From: DAHVFY01 sp040388665
GTDB lineage: Bacteria; Chlamydiota; Chlamydiia; Chlamydiales; Rhabdochlamydiaceae
Direction: 5' to 3'
Length of the DNA stretch: 25,672 nucleotides
NCBI GenBank assembly: GCA_040388665.1
Contig: JAZKBL010000073.1
Location: 1-25,672 of the forward strand
The translations under genes and the position numbers were made by a program. A model generated the notes under the pieces. That model was not told where the DNA came from and did not search any database. It worked only from the letters and a program-made list of their open reading frames with translations. Position 1 is the stretch's first letter, and each line of letters starts with the position of its first letter. Below, piece after piece: positions 13,327 through 21,524 of this stretch.

Positions 13327-14921
13327 TTCTCGTCTTGTTCTTCTTTTGCATTACCGATAAGCACTTCTGAAAGAAGAACGATGCCGGCTGAGGAAACTGC
13401 AAATTTAAGAGCATTTTTTACAACTTTAGCAGGATCGAGCACTCCTGCTTTTAGAAGATCTTCGACATTTTCCGTAAGAGCGTTAAAGCCAAAATTAGGA
13501 CCTTTTACGCTTGCTTGCTCAAGGATGATTAGGCTGTCAAATCCTGCATTGGACACAAGCTGATGGAAGGGAGCTTCACAAGCCTTGACGACGATATGCA
13601 TGCCAAGAATTTCTTCACCTTGAAGATTTAGCTTAAGAGCTGCTTTGCTTGCAGTAAGAAGAGCGATGCCTCCACCCGTTACAACCCCTTCTTCAAGAGC
13701 GGCTTTTGTAGAGTTAAGGCTGTCTTCAAACAGCTGTTTTTTTTGTTTCATTGCAGGTTCTGTTGCAGCGCCCACTCGAATAACAGCAACGCCACTCTTA
13801 AGCTTCGCTTTGCGTTCTTCAAGTTTTTCTTTATCGTAGTTGCTTGTTGCGATTGTTTTTTCTGCATCGATTTGTTTGACGCGCGCTTCGATGGCGGCAG
13901 GAGATCCTTTACCGCCGATGATAGTTGTTTTATCTTTTGTGATCGTCACTTTTTCTACATTGCCAAGAAGTGAGGCTGTCGCGTCCTTGAGATAGATGCC
14001 TGTTTCTTCTGAAATAAGTGTTGCTCCTGTTAAAATGGCGATATCTTCAAGAAGCGCTTTTCTGCGATCTCCAAAACCTGGAGCTTTGATTGCGCATACT
14101 TTAAGCGTGCCGCGCAATTTATTAACAACAAGAGTGGAAAGAGCATCTCCTTCAAGGTCATCGGCAATGATGAGGAGCTCTTGTCCTGAGGAAGCAATTC
14201 CTTGAAGGATAGGAAGGATTTCTTGGATTGATGAGATTTTTTTGTCGGTAACAAGGATGCGTACATCATTCATAACAGCTGAAAGAGTCTCTGCGTTCGT
14301 TGTAAAGTAAGAGCTTAGGTAGCCTCGATCTAATTGCATGCCTTCAACAACTTCAATGGTTGTTTCTGTTGCTTTTCCTTCTTCAATGGTAATAACGCCT
14401 TCTTTTCCTACTTTTTTAATGGCTTCAGCAATGATTGCAGCAACGGTCTCGTCGCTTGAGGAAGATGCGAGTGCGATGTTATAGATTTCCTCATCTTCTT
14501 TGATAGTGATAGCAAAGCTGTCGACTTCTTTAAGAATAGTGTCTAATGCTTTATCCATACCTCTTTTAATGCCGATGGGGCTTGAGCCGGAAGCGATGTT
14601 TTTAACGCCATGTTGAACGAGGGCGCGCAAGAGTAGAATGCTTGTTGTTGTGCCATCTCCGCAGACCTCTTTCATCTTAGCAGCAACTTCTTTGCCTATA
14701 GAAACGCCCATATTGGCATACTGATCAGAAAGTTCGACATCTTTAACGATGCTATTGCCATCATTTGTCACTGTAGGCGCACCATAATTTGCTTGAAGGC
14801 CCACGTTACGCCCTTTGGGTCCGAGAGTAACACCGATGACGTCGGCAAGTTTGTCTATTCCTTCGCGCAGTTTATTACGTGCTTCTTCTTCGAAGATCAG
14901 TTCTTTAGGTGATGTGGACAT
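13323..14921 (-). CDS. GroEL/Cpn60 paralog (GroEL3-like)
   Basis: A 532-residue type I chaperonin subunit. It keeps the key ATPase residues: TLGPKGRNV near 32-40, Asp54 (VTNDG), Asp89 in GDGTTT (88-93), ALEEGVVTGGG, and the Asp in EDSL corresponding to the catalytic Asp398 of E. coli GroEL. Overall it is diverged, and it lacks the GGM-rich C-terminal tail, ending in GNAKEEQDEK. No groES gene lies beside it and I found no CIRCE element upstream, so it is probably not the main heat-shock chaperonin. Chlamydiae carry several groEL paralogs, and CT755 (groEL3) is, as I recall, next to murF as here. I chose ATG 14921, which has GGAG about 6 nt upstream; an in-frame upstream start at 14981 would place the promoter inside the gene. 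The stop overlaps the GT9 start. Confidence 0.92.
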   Translation of the reverse strand: MSTSPKELIFEEEARNKLREGIDKLADVIGVTLGPKGRNVGLQANYGAPTVTNDGNSIVKDVELSDQYANMGVSIGKEVAAKMKEVCGDGTTTSILLLRALVQHGVKNIASGSSPIGIKRGMDKALDTILKEVDSFAITIKEDEEIYNIALASSSSDETVAAIIAEAIKKVGKEGVITIEEGKATETTIEVVEGMQLDRGYLSSYFTTNAETLSAVMNDVRILVTDKKISSIQEILPILQGIASSGQELLIIADDLEGDALSTLVVNKLRGTLKVCAIKAPGFGDRRKALLEDIAILTGATLISEETGIYLKDATASLLGNVEKVTITKDKTTIIGGKGSPAAIEARVKQIDAEKTIATSNYDKEKLEERKAKLKSGVAVIRVGAATEPAMKQKKQLFEDSLNSTKAALEEGVVTGGGIALLTASKAALKLNLQGEEILGMHIVVKACEAPFHQLVSNAGFDSLIILEQASVKGPNFGFNALTENVEDLLKAGVLDPAKVVKNALKFAVSSAGIVLLSEVLIGNAKEEQDEK

Positions 14922-14952
14922 GCAGTTCTCCTTTTTTCTTGATGAATAAGTC

Positions 14953-14981
14953 ATTTTAAAGTTACTTTCAATATACCGCAA
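14953..14981 (-). promoter_or_regulatory. predicted promoter of the GroEL-paralog operon
   Basis: On the minus strand TTGCGG (14981-14976), 17 nt, then TAAAAT (14958-14953), about 30 nt upstream of the ATG at 14921. An alternative overlapping match is TTGAAA-17-TATTCA. No CIRCE-like inverted repeat is present. Confidence 0.5.
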
Positions 14982-14999
14982 CTGCTTTAAGTTTGATGA

Positions 15000-15866
15000 A
15001 TGAAGGTATTTAAGACCATTTTTTTTCTTGCGCTTGTTTTTGCGTACATTATTTTTTTAGGCCGCGAGCATTTATGCGCGCCATGCATTTATGACTGTTT
15101 TCTTTTCTATAACGAGTATGATCTTCTTGAAATGCGTTTAGAGGAAATGTATCCGGTTGTTGATAAGTTCATCATTGTAGAAGCTCGTGAAACTTTTCGG
15201 GGTAATGAAAAACCTCTTAATTTTTTAGATCATCAAGACCGGTTCCAAAAGTTTGCTGATAAAATTACTTACATTCCTGTTAAAGAGCATTTTGAAACAG
15301 ATAATCCTTGGCTGCGAGAAAGATATCAAAGAGATCAGATCATGCGCGGACTTAAGAGTTGTAAGAAAAAGGATATCGTTTTGATTTCTGATGTCGATGA
15401 AATTGTACGGGCAGAAAAAATGTTAGAGATTGTTTCTTCCCTTGTTTCTAAAAAATTGCAAGCTGTCGTTTTAGAGCAGAAGATGTATTTTGGACACTTA
15501 AATCGATTTCAGGGGCTTTGGAAAGGAACGATTGCGACGACATATGAGCACATGACACGTCTTTCTCCTAGAATTGTGCGTAAGATGCGTCATATGAAGT
15601 CAAAACGTTTACGTACAAGCTCTATTTCAAGGATTTGTCTGATTGAAGATGGGGGATGGCATTTTTCATCTATTGGCGGAGTGGATCAGTATCTTGATAA
15701 GATCCGTGCTTTTTCACACCAGGAGCTTGATACCGAAGAATTCACGCGTGCAGAAAATCTGATGAAAGTTTTGCAAAGCTGCCCAGTAGTTCCTATTGAC
15801 AGCTCTTTTCCTGTATTTTTACAAAGCAATCTGCTCTATTTCAAAGAAATCGGCTTCATTGATTAG
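15000..15866 (+). CDS. GT17-type glycosyltransferase, membrane-anchored
   Basis: A 288-residue protein resembling family 17 glycosyltransferases, the family of eukaryotic beta-1,4-N-acetylglucosaminyltransferase III with bacterial and viral members. Typical segments: YDCFLFYNEYDLLEMRL (31-47), FIIVEARETFRGNEKPL (57-73), RYQRDQIMRGL (108-118), the DxD-like ISDVDEI (129-135), and GGWHFSSIGG near 215. Residues 5-20 form one hydrophobic segment, likely a signal anchor. The ATG at 15000 has no ribosome-binding site. It is divergent from the GroEL operon, the two sharing about 80 nt of upstream DNA. Acceptor and sugar donor are unknown; a surface glycan or a host glycoprotein would both fit. Confidence 0.8.
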   Translation: MKVFKTIFFLALVFAYIIFLGREHLCAPCIYDCFLFYNEYDLLEMRLEEMYPVVDKFIIVEARETFRGNEKPLNFLDHQDRFQKFADKITYIPVKEHFETDNPWLRERYQRDQIMRGLKSCKKKDIVLISDVDEIVRAEKMLEIVSSLVSKKLQAVVLEQKMYFGHLNRFQGLWKGTIATTYEHMTRLSPRIVRKMRHMKSKRLRTSSISRICLIEDGGWHFSSIGGVDQYLDKIRAFSHQELDTEEFTRAENLMKVLQSCPVVPIDSSFPVFLQSNLLYFKEIGFID

Positions 15867-15881
15867 ACCTCTTACATAATT

Positions 15882-16004
15882 CTTTTCCCTGCCCCTGCCC
15901 ATGCCCTATTCTATTTTTGCATAAATGACCAAGAGATTTTGAGAAACAAGGTTTTATACTAAAAAATAAAATAGGGCAAGGGCATGGGCAAGGGCAGGGA
16001 AAAG
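15882..16004. repeat. long inverted repeat with GGGCA-rich arms
   Basis: The left arm (15882-15918, containing CCCTGCCCCTGCCCATGCCC) is nearly the reverse complement of the right arm (about 15961-16004, containing GGGCATGGGCAAGGGCAGGG). The arms differ by two substitutions and by one extra 6-nt GGGCAA unit in the right arm, with a loop of about 42 nt. Both strands could form a long hairpin. It sits between two convergent genes. Confidence 0.85.
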
Positions 16005-16024
16005 GAAAGGAGTCACATGTGTAC

Positions 16025-16049
16025 AAAAAAAGCCGCTCTTACAGCGGCT
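16025..16049 (-). terminator. Rho-independent terminator of LRR gene 2
   Basis: On the minus strand the stem AGCCGCT (16049-16043) pairs with AGCGGCT (16037-16031) around a 5-nt loop and is followed by a run of T (16031-16025). It is 20 nt past the stop of the LRR gene. Confidence 0.85.
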
Positions 16050-16068
16050 GTTTTAAGTTGGATTCATT

Positions 16069-16611
16069 TTAGATTTTGTTCCAATTTGAGGGAATGATGT
16101 TCGATGAATCTTTTTCGACGAATACATCATTTTCGAGGGTAAGAAATTTGTTTGGCGCGGTTGTTAAAATTGTACAACGCATAGTTCGATTGCTTTCGTT
16201 TATAAAAGACTCTACGGCATCAAAAAGAGATTGATCAAGAGCTATGTCTATATCTTTGTCGCAAAACGTGTTGATGATTGTTTGAACAGTCAGATTATTG
16301 TATCTAAGATCTATTGATTTTAAATTTTTAAAATAAAAAATCTCTTCCGGCAACGTATTTAAAAACGCATTGCTTAAATCAAGGCTTATTGTTTCTTCAT
16401 CATAACGTTGATTTGCAAAGTTGATTTTGATGAAATCGGCAGTAATCTGTTTTTCTTGCAGAATTTTATTAAAAAAAGATTCTGCCTCTATAACGGGGTC
16501 TGGCGCAGCATTTATGACGTTTTCGCCAAATAGGATGTTATATCCGTAAGAGATCATATTTGTTAGCGCTTCTGATGCATCTACAAGTGCACGTCCTCCT
16601 GGAAGACTCAT
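16069..16611 (-). CDS. small leucine-rich-repeat protein, copy 2
   Basis: A 180-residue protein with a short LRR block at residues 75-108 (ISLDLSNAFLNTLPEEI, then LKSIDLRYNNL) between unique flanks; no clear signal peptide or membrane helix. It is the paralog of the LRR protein at 2779-3324, with matching length, repeat position and following segment. The start is ATG 16609-16611, preceded by AGAGGAG at good spacing; the longer in-frame start at 16680 would run into rsmI. Its own promoter is predicted inside the 3' end of rsmI and it has its own terminator, so it is an independent transcription unit between conserved genes. Host-directed function is inference from LRR proteins in general. Confidence 0.8.
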   Translation of the reverse strand: MSLPGGRALVDASEALTNMISYGYNILFGENVINAAPDPVIEAESFFNKILQEKQITADFIKINFANQRYDEETISLDLSNAFLNTLPEEIFYFKNLKSIDLRYNNLTVQTIINTFCDKDIDIALDQSLFDAVESFINESNRTMRCTILTTAPNKFLTLENDVFVEKDSSNIIPSNWNKI

Positions 16612-16645
16612 ATCTACTCCTCTGTTAAGGATTAATAAATTTTTA

Positions 16646-16674
16646 ATTTTAACATGATGTAGAAAATATGTCAT
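16646..16674 (-). promoter_or_regulatory. predicted promoter of LRR gene 2
   Basis: On the minus strand ATGACA (16674-16669), 17 nt, then TAAAAT (16651-16646), overlapping the end of the rsmI reading frame. About 35 nt separate the -10 box from the ATG at 16611. Confidence 0.45.
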
Positions 16675-17464
16675 GAACAATATTGTAGAGTTCGCGCTTA
16701 GAGGTATTTCTTAAGGAAGAAGCAATTTTAATCGCGTCTTGAAGTGTTATTCCATATTCCTTTTGTAGGAATTCCACATGCTCTTTGGGTGATAAGTGGT
16801 TGTAATCTTGATTGCCTTCAGCAATAAGAAGGACAATCTCTCCGCGCGGTGGTATTTGTAAAAAATGGGAGAGAACTTCCTCTGCAGTTCCTTCGATACA
16901 TTCTTCGTAGATCTTAGTCATCTCTCTGAGTACAGCAACTTTGCGTGTTTTAGGAATCTTTTTTAGCGTTTCAATAAGTCTGTGAGGACTTTCATAGCAG
17001 ATTGTCGTGCCTTTATAATGGAGGATTTCTGCAAGTAATCTACGCAATTCTGAAGAACCCTTAGGAAGAAATCCGACGAATTGAAATTTTTCAGAAGAAA
17101 AGCTAGATAGGGTGAGCGCTAAAATGAGAGCGCAGGGGCCGGGGGCTGCACTGACAGGAATGTTTTCTTTTCTGCATGCTTGAATTAAAATGGATCCTGG
17201 ATCGCAAATGCCGGGTGTTCCGGCGTCGCAAATAAGGGCGATGTCCAGGCCTTGCTTTAAATCAAAAATGAGATTGTCTAAACGCGTATTTTCATTGAAC
17301 TTGTGATAGCTTTTAAGTGGTTTATGGATCTCGTAATGTTTAAGAAGAACGCTGCTTGTGCGCGTGTCTTCGCAAAGGATGTAGTCTACTTTTTTTAAAA
17401 TTTCAATCCCTCTAAATGTTATGTCAGAGAGATTACCAAGAGGGGTTGCGACAAAATAAAGCAA
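16649..17464 (-). CDS. rsmI: 16S rRNA (cytidine1402-2'-O)-methyltransferase RsmI
   Basis: A 271-residue SAM-dependent methyltransferase of the tetrapyrrole-methylase fold that modifies C1402 in the ribosomal decoding centre. It has the conserved start LYFVATPLGNLSDITFR (2-18), CEDTRTS (31-37), ICDAGTPGICDPG (78-90), AAPGP (105-109), FVGFLPKG, and YESPHR in the middle. Length is normal for the family. It lies 20 nt downstream of tRNA-Cys on the same strand and has no other evident promoter, so it may be transcribed with the tRNA. The LRR gene begins 37 nt past its stop. Confidence 0.95.
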   Translation of the reverse strand: MLYFVATPLGNLSDITFRGIEILKKVDYILCEDTRTSSVLLKHYEIHKPLKSYHKFNENTRLDNLIFDLKQGLDIALICDAGTPGICDPGSILIQACRKENIPVSAAPGPCALILALTLSSFSSEKFQFVGFLPKGSSELRRLLAEILHYKGTTICYESPHRLIETLKKIPKTRKVAVLREMTKIYEECIEGTAEEVLSHFLQIPPRGEIVLLIAEGNQDYNHLSPKEHVEFLQKEYGITLQDAIKIASSLRNTSKRELYNIVHDIFSTSC

Positions 17465-17484
17465 AGGAAATTCTTTTAATGTAA

Positions 17485-17555
17485 AGGTGGCACCCAGATT
17501 TGAACTGGGGATGGAAGCTTTGCAGGCTTCTGCCTTACCACTTGGCTATACCACC
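17485..17555 (-). tRNA. tRNA-Cys (anticodon GCA)
   Basis: 71 nt forming a complete cloverleaf on the minus strand: acceptor GGTGGTA with TGCCACC, D stem GCC/GGC, anticodon stem GAAGC/GCTTC with loop CTGCAAA (anticodon GCA at 17521-17523 on the + strand), T stem CCCAG/CTGGG with loop TTCAAAT. The discriminator base is U73, the identity element for cysteine. CCA is not encoded. A strong promoter lies just upstream. Confidence 0.97.
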
Positions 17556-17572
17556 GTTATTCAAACCTCAAG

Positions 17573-17602
17573 ATTATGAAACGTCGGTTAATATCTTGTC
17601 AA
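17573..17602 (-). promoter_or_regulatory. predicted promoter of tRNA-Cys (and possibly rsmI)
   Basis: On the minus strand consensus TTGACA (17602-17597), 18 nt, then CATAAT (17578-17573). Predicted transcription start near 17566, about 11 nt before the mature 5' end of the tRNA. Confidence 0.65.
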
Positions 17603-17676
17603 CTGAAGAGTTTTGGGATCTATTTTTCTAGAAGACAAAGGTTTAGTCGTCTTATACTCCGAGATGGGGGAAAAAA

Positions 17677-18969
17677 ATGGACTTAAGCGAGCTGCAGGAT
17701 AGGATTGATAATAAATATTTTTCTGGTGCGGCGATTGACAGTCGTCAGATTAAGGAGTCTCAAGTTTTTTTTGCTTTAAAAGGAGAGAAAGTGGATGGAC
17801 ACTTGTTTCTTCAGGAGGCAAAATGCAAGGGTGCTGAGGCAGCTGTCGTTTCAAAGGGGTACCTGGGCGATGATTACGGGTTGATTTTGGTTAGAGTGGA
17901 TGACGTTCTTCAAAGTTTGCAGACACTTGCTAAAAAAGTTTTTAAAAAAAGAAATACAAAGGTCCTTGGTGTTACAGGATCTGTCGGGAAAACGACAATC
18001 AAAGAATTTATTGCAACGCTTTTAGAAGAAAAATTTTGTCTTATGAAGACGCCTGGCACTTATAATTCACAAGCGACGTTTCCTCTTTGTATTGTGAATT
18101 CTCCAGGGGAAGAAGAGTTGTTTGTTATGGAAATGGGGATGAGCTTGCCCGGAGAGCTTGCGCGTCTTGTAGACATTGCGCCCCCTGATATTGCATTTGT
18201 TGGCAGGGTTGCTTTAGCGCATGCAGCTTCTTTTTCTGATGGGCTTGAAGGGATTGCTCGTGAAAAAGCGCAAATTCTTTCTCACCCTAAAACAAGAATA
18301 GCTATTCTTCACGCAGAAACAAGCAGGTTAACGCCATTTTGTAAGACCCAAAAGAGAGAGACCTTTGTTTATGGCGATGAAGAGTTTTTTTTGGAAGCGT
18401 ATGATAATGGATGGAGGGTTGTAGAAAAAGGTATGTATTCTCCTGTATTTTCCTTGCCTTTTGTTGCAGCTCATTTGCGGGAAAATTTTCTTGGTGCAAC
18501 AGCTGTTGCGCGTGCATTGGGAATGCAGTGGGAAGAGATTTTATCTCGTATTTCTCAACTTAAGCTTGTGTCGCGTCGCTTTCAAGAGGTAGAAAAAGAG
18601 GGTGTTCTCTATATTAACGATGCTTATAACGCAAATCCCGCATCGATGCGCGCGGCTCTTGAAAATCTTCCTCGGCCTCAAGGAGGAAAAAAAATAGGAG
18701 TTCTTGGTGAAATGCGAGAGCTTGGGCGTTTTTCTAAAGTGTCGCATTATGAGATTGGGGAATTGGCTTTAAGTTGTGTGGATGAATTGCTTTGTTTTGG
18801 AGAAGAGTGTCTTCCTATGGTTGAAGTTTTTGCTAAAGAGGGGCGTTCTGCGCAGTTTTTTACTGATTTAGTGGAATTAAAACGTGCATTAGATTTTATG
18901 GTAAAACCGGGCGATGTTGTTTTGATTAAAGGATCTAATTCTAAGCAGATGTGGACGCTACTGGAGTAA
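17677..18969 (+). CDS. murF: UDP-MurNAc-tripeptide--D-Ala-D-Ala ligase MurF
   Basis: A 430-residue cytosolic Mur ligase that adds D-Ala-D-Ala to the UDP-MurNAc-tripeptide. Features: DSRQIKESQVFFALKG (21-36) of the MurF N-domain, ATP loop TGSVGKTT (100-107), TPGTYNSQATFPL, EMGMSLPGEL, and YINDAYNANPASMRAAL, diagnostic for MurF. Length is slightly below the E. coli enzyme. GGGGGA precedes the ATG at 17677. It opens the + strand peptidoglycan cluster; mraY starts 4 nt past its stop. The cluster promoter should lie in 17603-17670 but no match is strong (TATACT at 17652-17657 lacks a good -35). Confidence 0.95.
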   Translation: MDLSELQDRIDNKYFSGAAIDSRQIKESQVFFALKGEKVDGHLFLQEAKCKGAEAAVVSKGYLGDDYGLILVRVDDVLQSLQTLAKKVFKKRNTKVLGVTGSVGKTTIKEFIATLLEEKFCLMKTPGTYNSQATFPLCIVNSPGEEELFVMEMGMSLPGELARLVDIAPPDIAFVGRVALAHAASFSDGLEGIAREKAQILSHPKTRIAILHAETSRLTPFCKTQKRETFVYGDEEFFLEAYDNGWRVVEKGMYSPVFSLPFVAAHLRENFLGATAVARALGMQWEEILSRISQLKLVSRRFQEVEKEGVLYINDAYNANPASMRAALENLPRPQGGKKIGVLGEMRELGRFSKVSHYEIGELALSCVDELLCFGEECLPMVEVFAKEGRSAQFFTDLVELKRALDFMVKPGDVVLIKGSNSKQMWTLLE

Positions 18970-18973
18970 ATGA

Positions 18974-20283
18974 ATGCTGCTCTTATTATTTGAGTATCTC
19001 AAAGCACTTGGTGTGAAAGTTCCTACAGCTTTTGCTTATTCTTCGACAAGGATGCTTTTTGCTGCAATGACGTCTCTTGTAATGACGATCTTGCTCGGAC
19101 CTTTTGTAATTAATAAATTATACTCTCTAAAAACAGGACAATCGATTCGTGTTGAAGATTGTCCACTTCTTGCACAGCTTCATGAGAAGAAAAAAGAAAC
19201 GCCTACCATGGGAGGGATTCTTATTTTGTTTTCCATGGTAGCCTCTCTTTTTCTTTGGATGGATCTTAAAAGTCCTTTTACTTTGATTCTTTTTGTAACG
19301 ACAGTATGGCTTGGAGTACTTGGTGGTTATGATGATTATTTAAAAATGCGCTATAAAAATTCAAAAGGGCTTTTAGGTAAGAAGAAGCTATTTTTGCAAC
19401 TTCTTTTGGCTGCGTTGATTGGTGGATATCTTCTGTTACCCTCGGTAACTGAGTTTTTTCATGTTGGTGATTGGTTTATCCCTGCATTTGCTAAACAGAA
19501 TGCTTCCGTATTTTCTATGCAAGAATTTANNNNNNNNNNCATGTTCTACACGCAGGCATCACAGGCGGCTGCGGCTGAATCAAAGAAGAAGAAGGCGTGA
19601 GGACTATGCTTCTCCTCAGGTTGTTTGGTTTTCTCGGTTTTTGTTTTTCAGTCCGTTTTTTTATTCTTCTTCCTTTTTTTAAAGATCCTTGGGTTTTGAT
19701 AAAAGGTGCTGGATTTATTTTTGCGTTTTTTGTGATTCTTTTTGTGCTTACGGGGAGTTCTAATGCAGTAAATTTAACTGATGGACTCGATGGTCTTGCA
19801 GCAGGGTGTCTTGTGATGACCTCTCTTGTTTTGGCTCTTGTTGCTTTTTTATCGAACAATAGTGAAATAGCAAGATACCTCAATATTCTTTATATCGAAG
19901 GAAGCGGTGAGGTAGGGATTTATTTGTGTGCACTTATTGGCGCATGTTTAGGTTTTCTTTGGTATAACGGCTATCCAGCTCAGATTTTCATGGGAGACAC
20001 AGGATCGCTTGCATTAGGCGGTGTCATTGGTGTTTCAGCAATCCTTTTGAGAAGAGAGCTATTACTTGCTATCGCTGGTGGAATTTTTGTTGCGGAGGCT
20101 CTTTCTGTGATTTTACAGGTGGGGAGCTATAAGTTGCGTAATAAGAAAAGAATTTTTTTGTGTGCTCCCTTACATCACCATTTTGAATATAAAGGCTGGC
20201 CTGAAACAAAAGTGGTATTGCGCTTTTGGCTTATAGGGCTTATTCTAGCGATTATCGGAATTGTTTCATTAAAGTTGCAATGA
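18974..20283 (+). CDS. mraY: phospho-MurNAc-pentapeptide transferase MraY (interrupted by an assembly gap)
   Basis: An integral membrane enzyme that moves phospho-MurNAc-pentapeptide to undecaprenyl phosphate, making lipid I. Left of the gap: KKKETPTMGG and the catalytic-site GGYDDYLK. Right of it: NAVNLTDGLDGLAAG with the third active-site Asp, FMGDTGSLALGG, and APLHHHFEYKG with the histidine cluster. All essential motifs are therefore present, but in two frames. The left part runs to SVFSMQEF at the N run (19530-19539); homology resumes near 19640 (LLPFFKDPW) in another frame. About 80 nt between, with a short Lys-ending frame and a stop, match no MraY I know. Since mraY is normally indispensable, an assembly error is more likely than a broken gene. 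The stop overlaps the murD start as ATGA. Confidence 0.88.
19530..19539. other. assembly gap of 10 N
   Basis: Ten N within mraY, a placeholder of unknown true length. The frame shifts between the two sides. Confidence 0.95.
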
Positions 20284-21524
20284 AAACTCTAATTATTGGT
20301 TTAGGTAGTAGTGGTAAGGCTGCGGCTGCTCTTCTTCTCTCTTTAGGTAGAGAGGTGATAGGCGTTGATAGCAACCTTTCTGTTGTTTCAGCTGAGACAA
20401 CTTTTCCTGTTTTTTCTGATGATACGTGTATTGATTTTTTGGAAATTGAGCAGGTGATCGTCTCTCCTGGAATTTCAAGACAACATCCGTTTTATGTTAA
20501 GGCTTTAGATTTAGGTATTGAGGTCATCGGTGAAGTAGAGCTTGCTCTTCGCCATTTGAAAGGACGTCTTATTGCTGTTACGGGAACAAATGGAAAGACA
20601 ACAGTAACACTTCTCATAGAACATCAACTGCGCCTTTTTGGCATTCAAGCACAAGCTTTTGGCAATGTGGGGACACCTTTGACATCGTATTGTCTCTCAT
20701 CTGCAGATGAAGACGTTCTTGTGATTGAGCTGAGTTCTTTTCAGCTTGAAACGATGTCAACGCAAAGTTTTGAAAGTGGTTTGATTCTTAATATTACTCC
20801 CGATCACCTTGACCGGTACGCTTCCGCAGAAGAGTATGCCTTAGCGAAGTGTCATTTACAGCAGTGTTTGAAATCTAACGCTGATCTTTATGTCCACGGA
20901 GATGTTCTTCGTGACTACGGTCATCTTTTGGATGAAAAAAGGGTAGTTCGTTATGATCTTTTAGAAAATTTTAAAGATGGTTTTTTTGATTGCGACCGGA
21001 TGAACATACTCGCTGCATGGGCTGTTGTAAAGGGATTTGGACTTAATTTTGATCAATTTTGTGAGGGGCTTAAAACCTTTAAAAAACCGCCTCATCGGAT
21101 AGAGTTTGTTGCAGAGATCGATGGTGTTTCTTACTATGATGATAGCAAAGGAACAAACGTTGATGCGGTTCTTTCTGCGGTTAGCGCAATGAAAGGGAAT
21201 GTTGTTTTAATCGCAGGGGGCGTGGATAAGGGCTCTTCTTATGCTGTATGGAAAATGGCTTTTTGTGGGAAAGTAAAAAAAATCATTGTCCTTGGCCAGG
21301 CAGCTGATAAGATGATGGAAGAATTGCAAGATAGCTTCGAGATGAAAAAAGTAGATTCTTTGGCCTTGGCAGTAGCCGAATCTGCTTTGTTTGCAAAAGA
21401 GGGAGAAAATGTTTTGCTATCTCCTGGTTGCGCGAGCTATGACATGTTTTTAAGTTACGTTCATAGAGGAAAAGAATTTAAACGCCATGTTGATGATCTA
21501 AAGATAAGGAGAATAAAAAGATGA
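20280..21524 (+). CDS. murD: UDP-MurNAc-L-Ala--D-Glu ligase MurD
   Basis: A 414-residue cytosolic Mur ligase adding D-glutamate. Features: N-terminal Rossmann start LIIGLGSSGKAA, ATP loop TGTNGKTT (101-108), VIELSSFQLE, NITPDHLDRY, YYDDSKGTNVDA, and the C-terminal LLSPGCASYDMF characteristic of MurD. The start is ATG 20280-20282, overlapping the mraY stop; an upstream in-frame ATG at 20226 lies within mraY and is unlikely. The stop overlaps the ATG of the LysM gene by 4 nt, another sign of tight translational coupling. Confidence 0.95.
   Translation: MKTLIIGLGSSGKAAAALLLSLGREVIGVDSNLSVVSAETTFPVFSDDTCIDFLEIEQVIVSPGISRQHPFYVKALDLGIEVIGEVELALRHLKGRLIAVTGTNGKTTVTLLIEHQLRLFGIQAQAFGNVGTPLTSYCLSSADEDVLVIELSSFQLETMSTQSFESGLILNITPDHLDRYASAEEYALAKCHLQQCLKSNADLYVHGDVLRDYGHLLDEKRVVRYDLLENFKDGFFDCDRMNILAAWAVVKGFGLNFDQFCEGLKTFKKPPHRIEFVAEIDGVSYYDDSKGTNVDAVLSAVSAMKGNVVLIAGGVDKGSSYAVWKMAFCGKVKKIIVLGQAADKMMEELQDSFEMKKVDSLALAVAESALFAKEGENVLLSPGCASYDMFLSYVHRGKEFKRHVDDLKIRRIKR

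Noticed and set aside
14921..15000. CIRCE heat-shock operator upstream of the GroEL paralog
   Set aside because: Looked for TTAGCACTC-N9-GAGTGCTAA or close variants and found none.
15882..16004. CRISPR-like array, because of GGGCA/TGCCC units
   Set aside because: Units are short, arranged as an inverted rather than spaced direct repeat, with no spacers and no cas genes.
17603..17676. murF promoter based on TATACT near 17652
   Set aside because: No acceptable -35 hexamer at 16-18 nt, so not listed as a feature.
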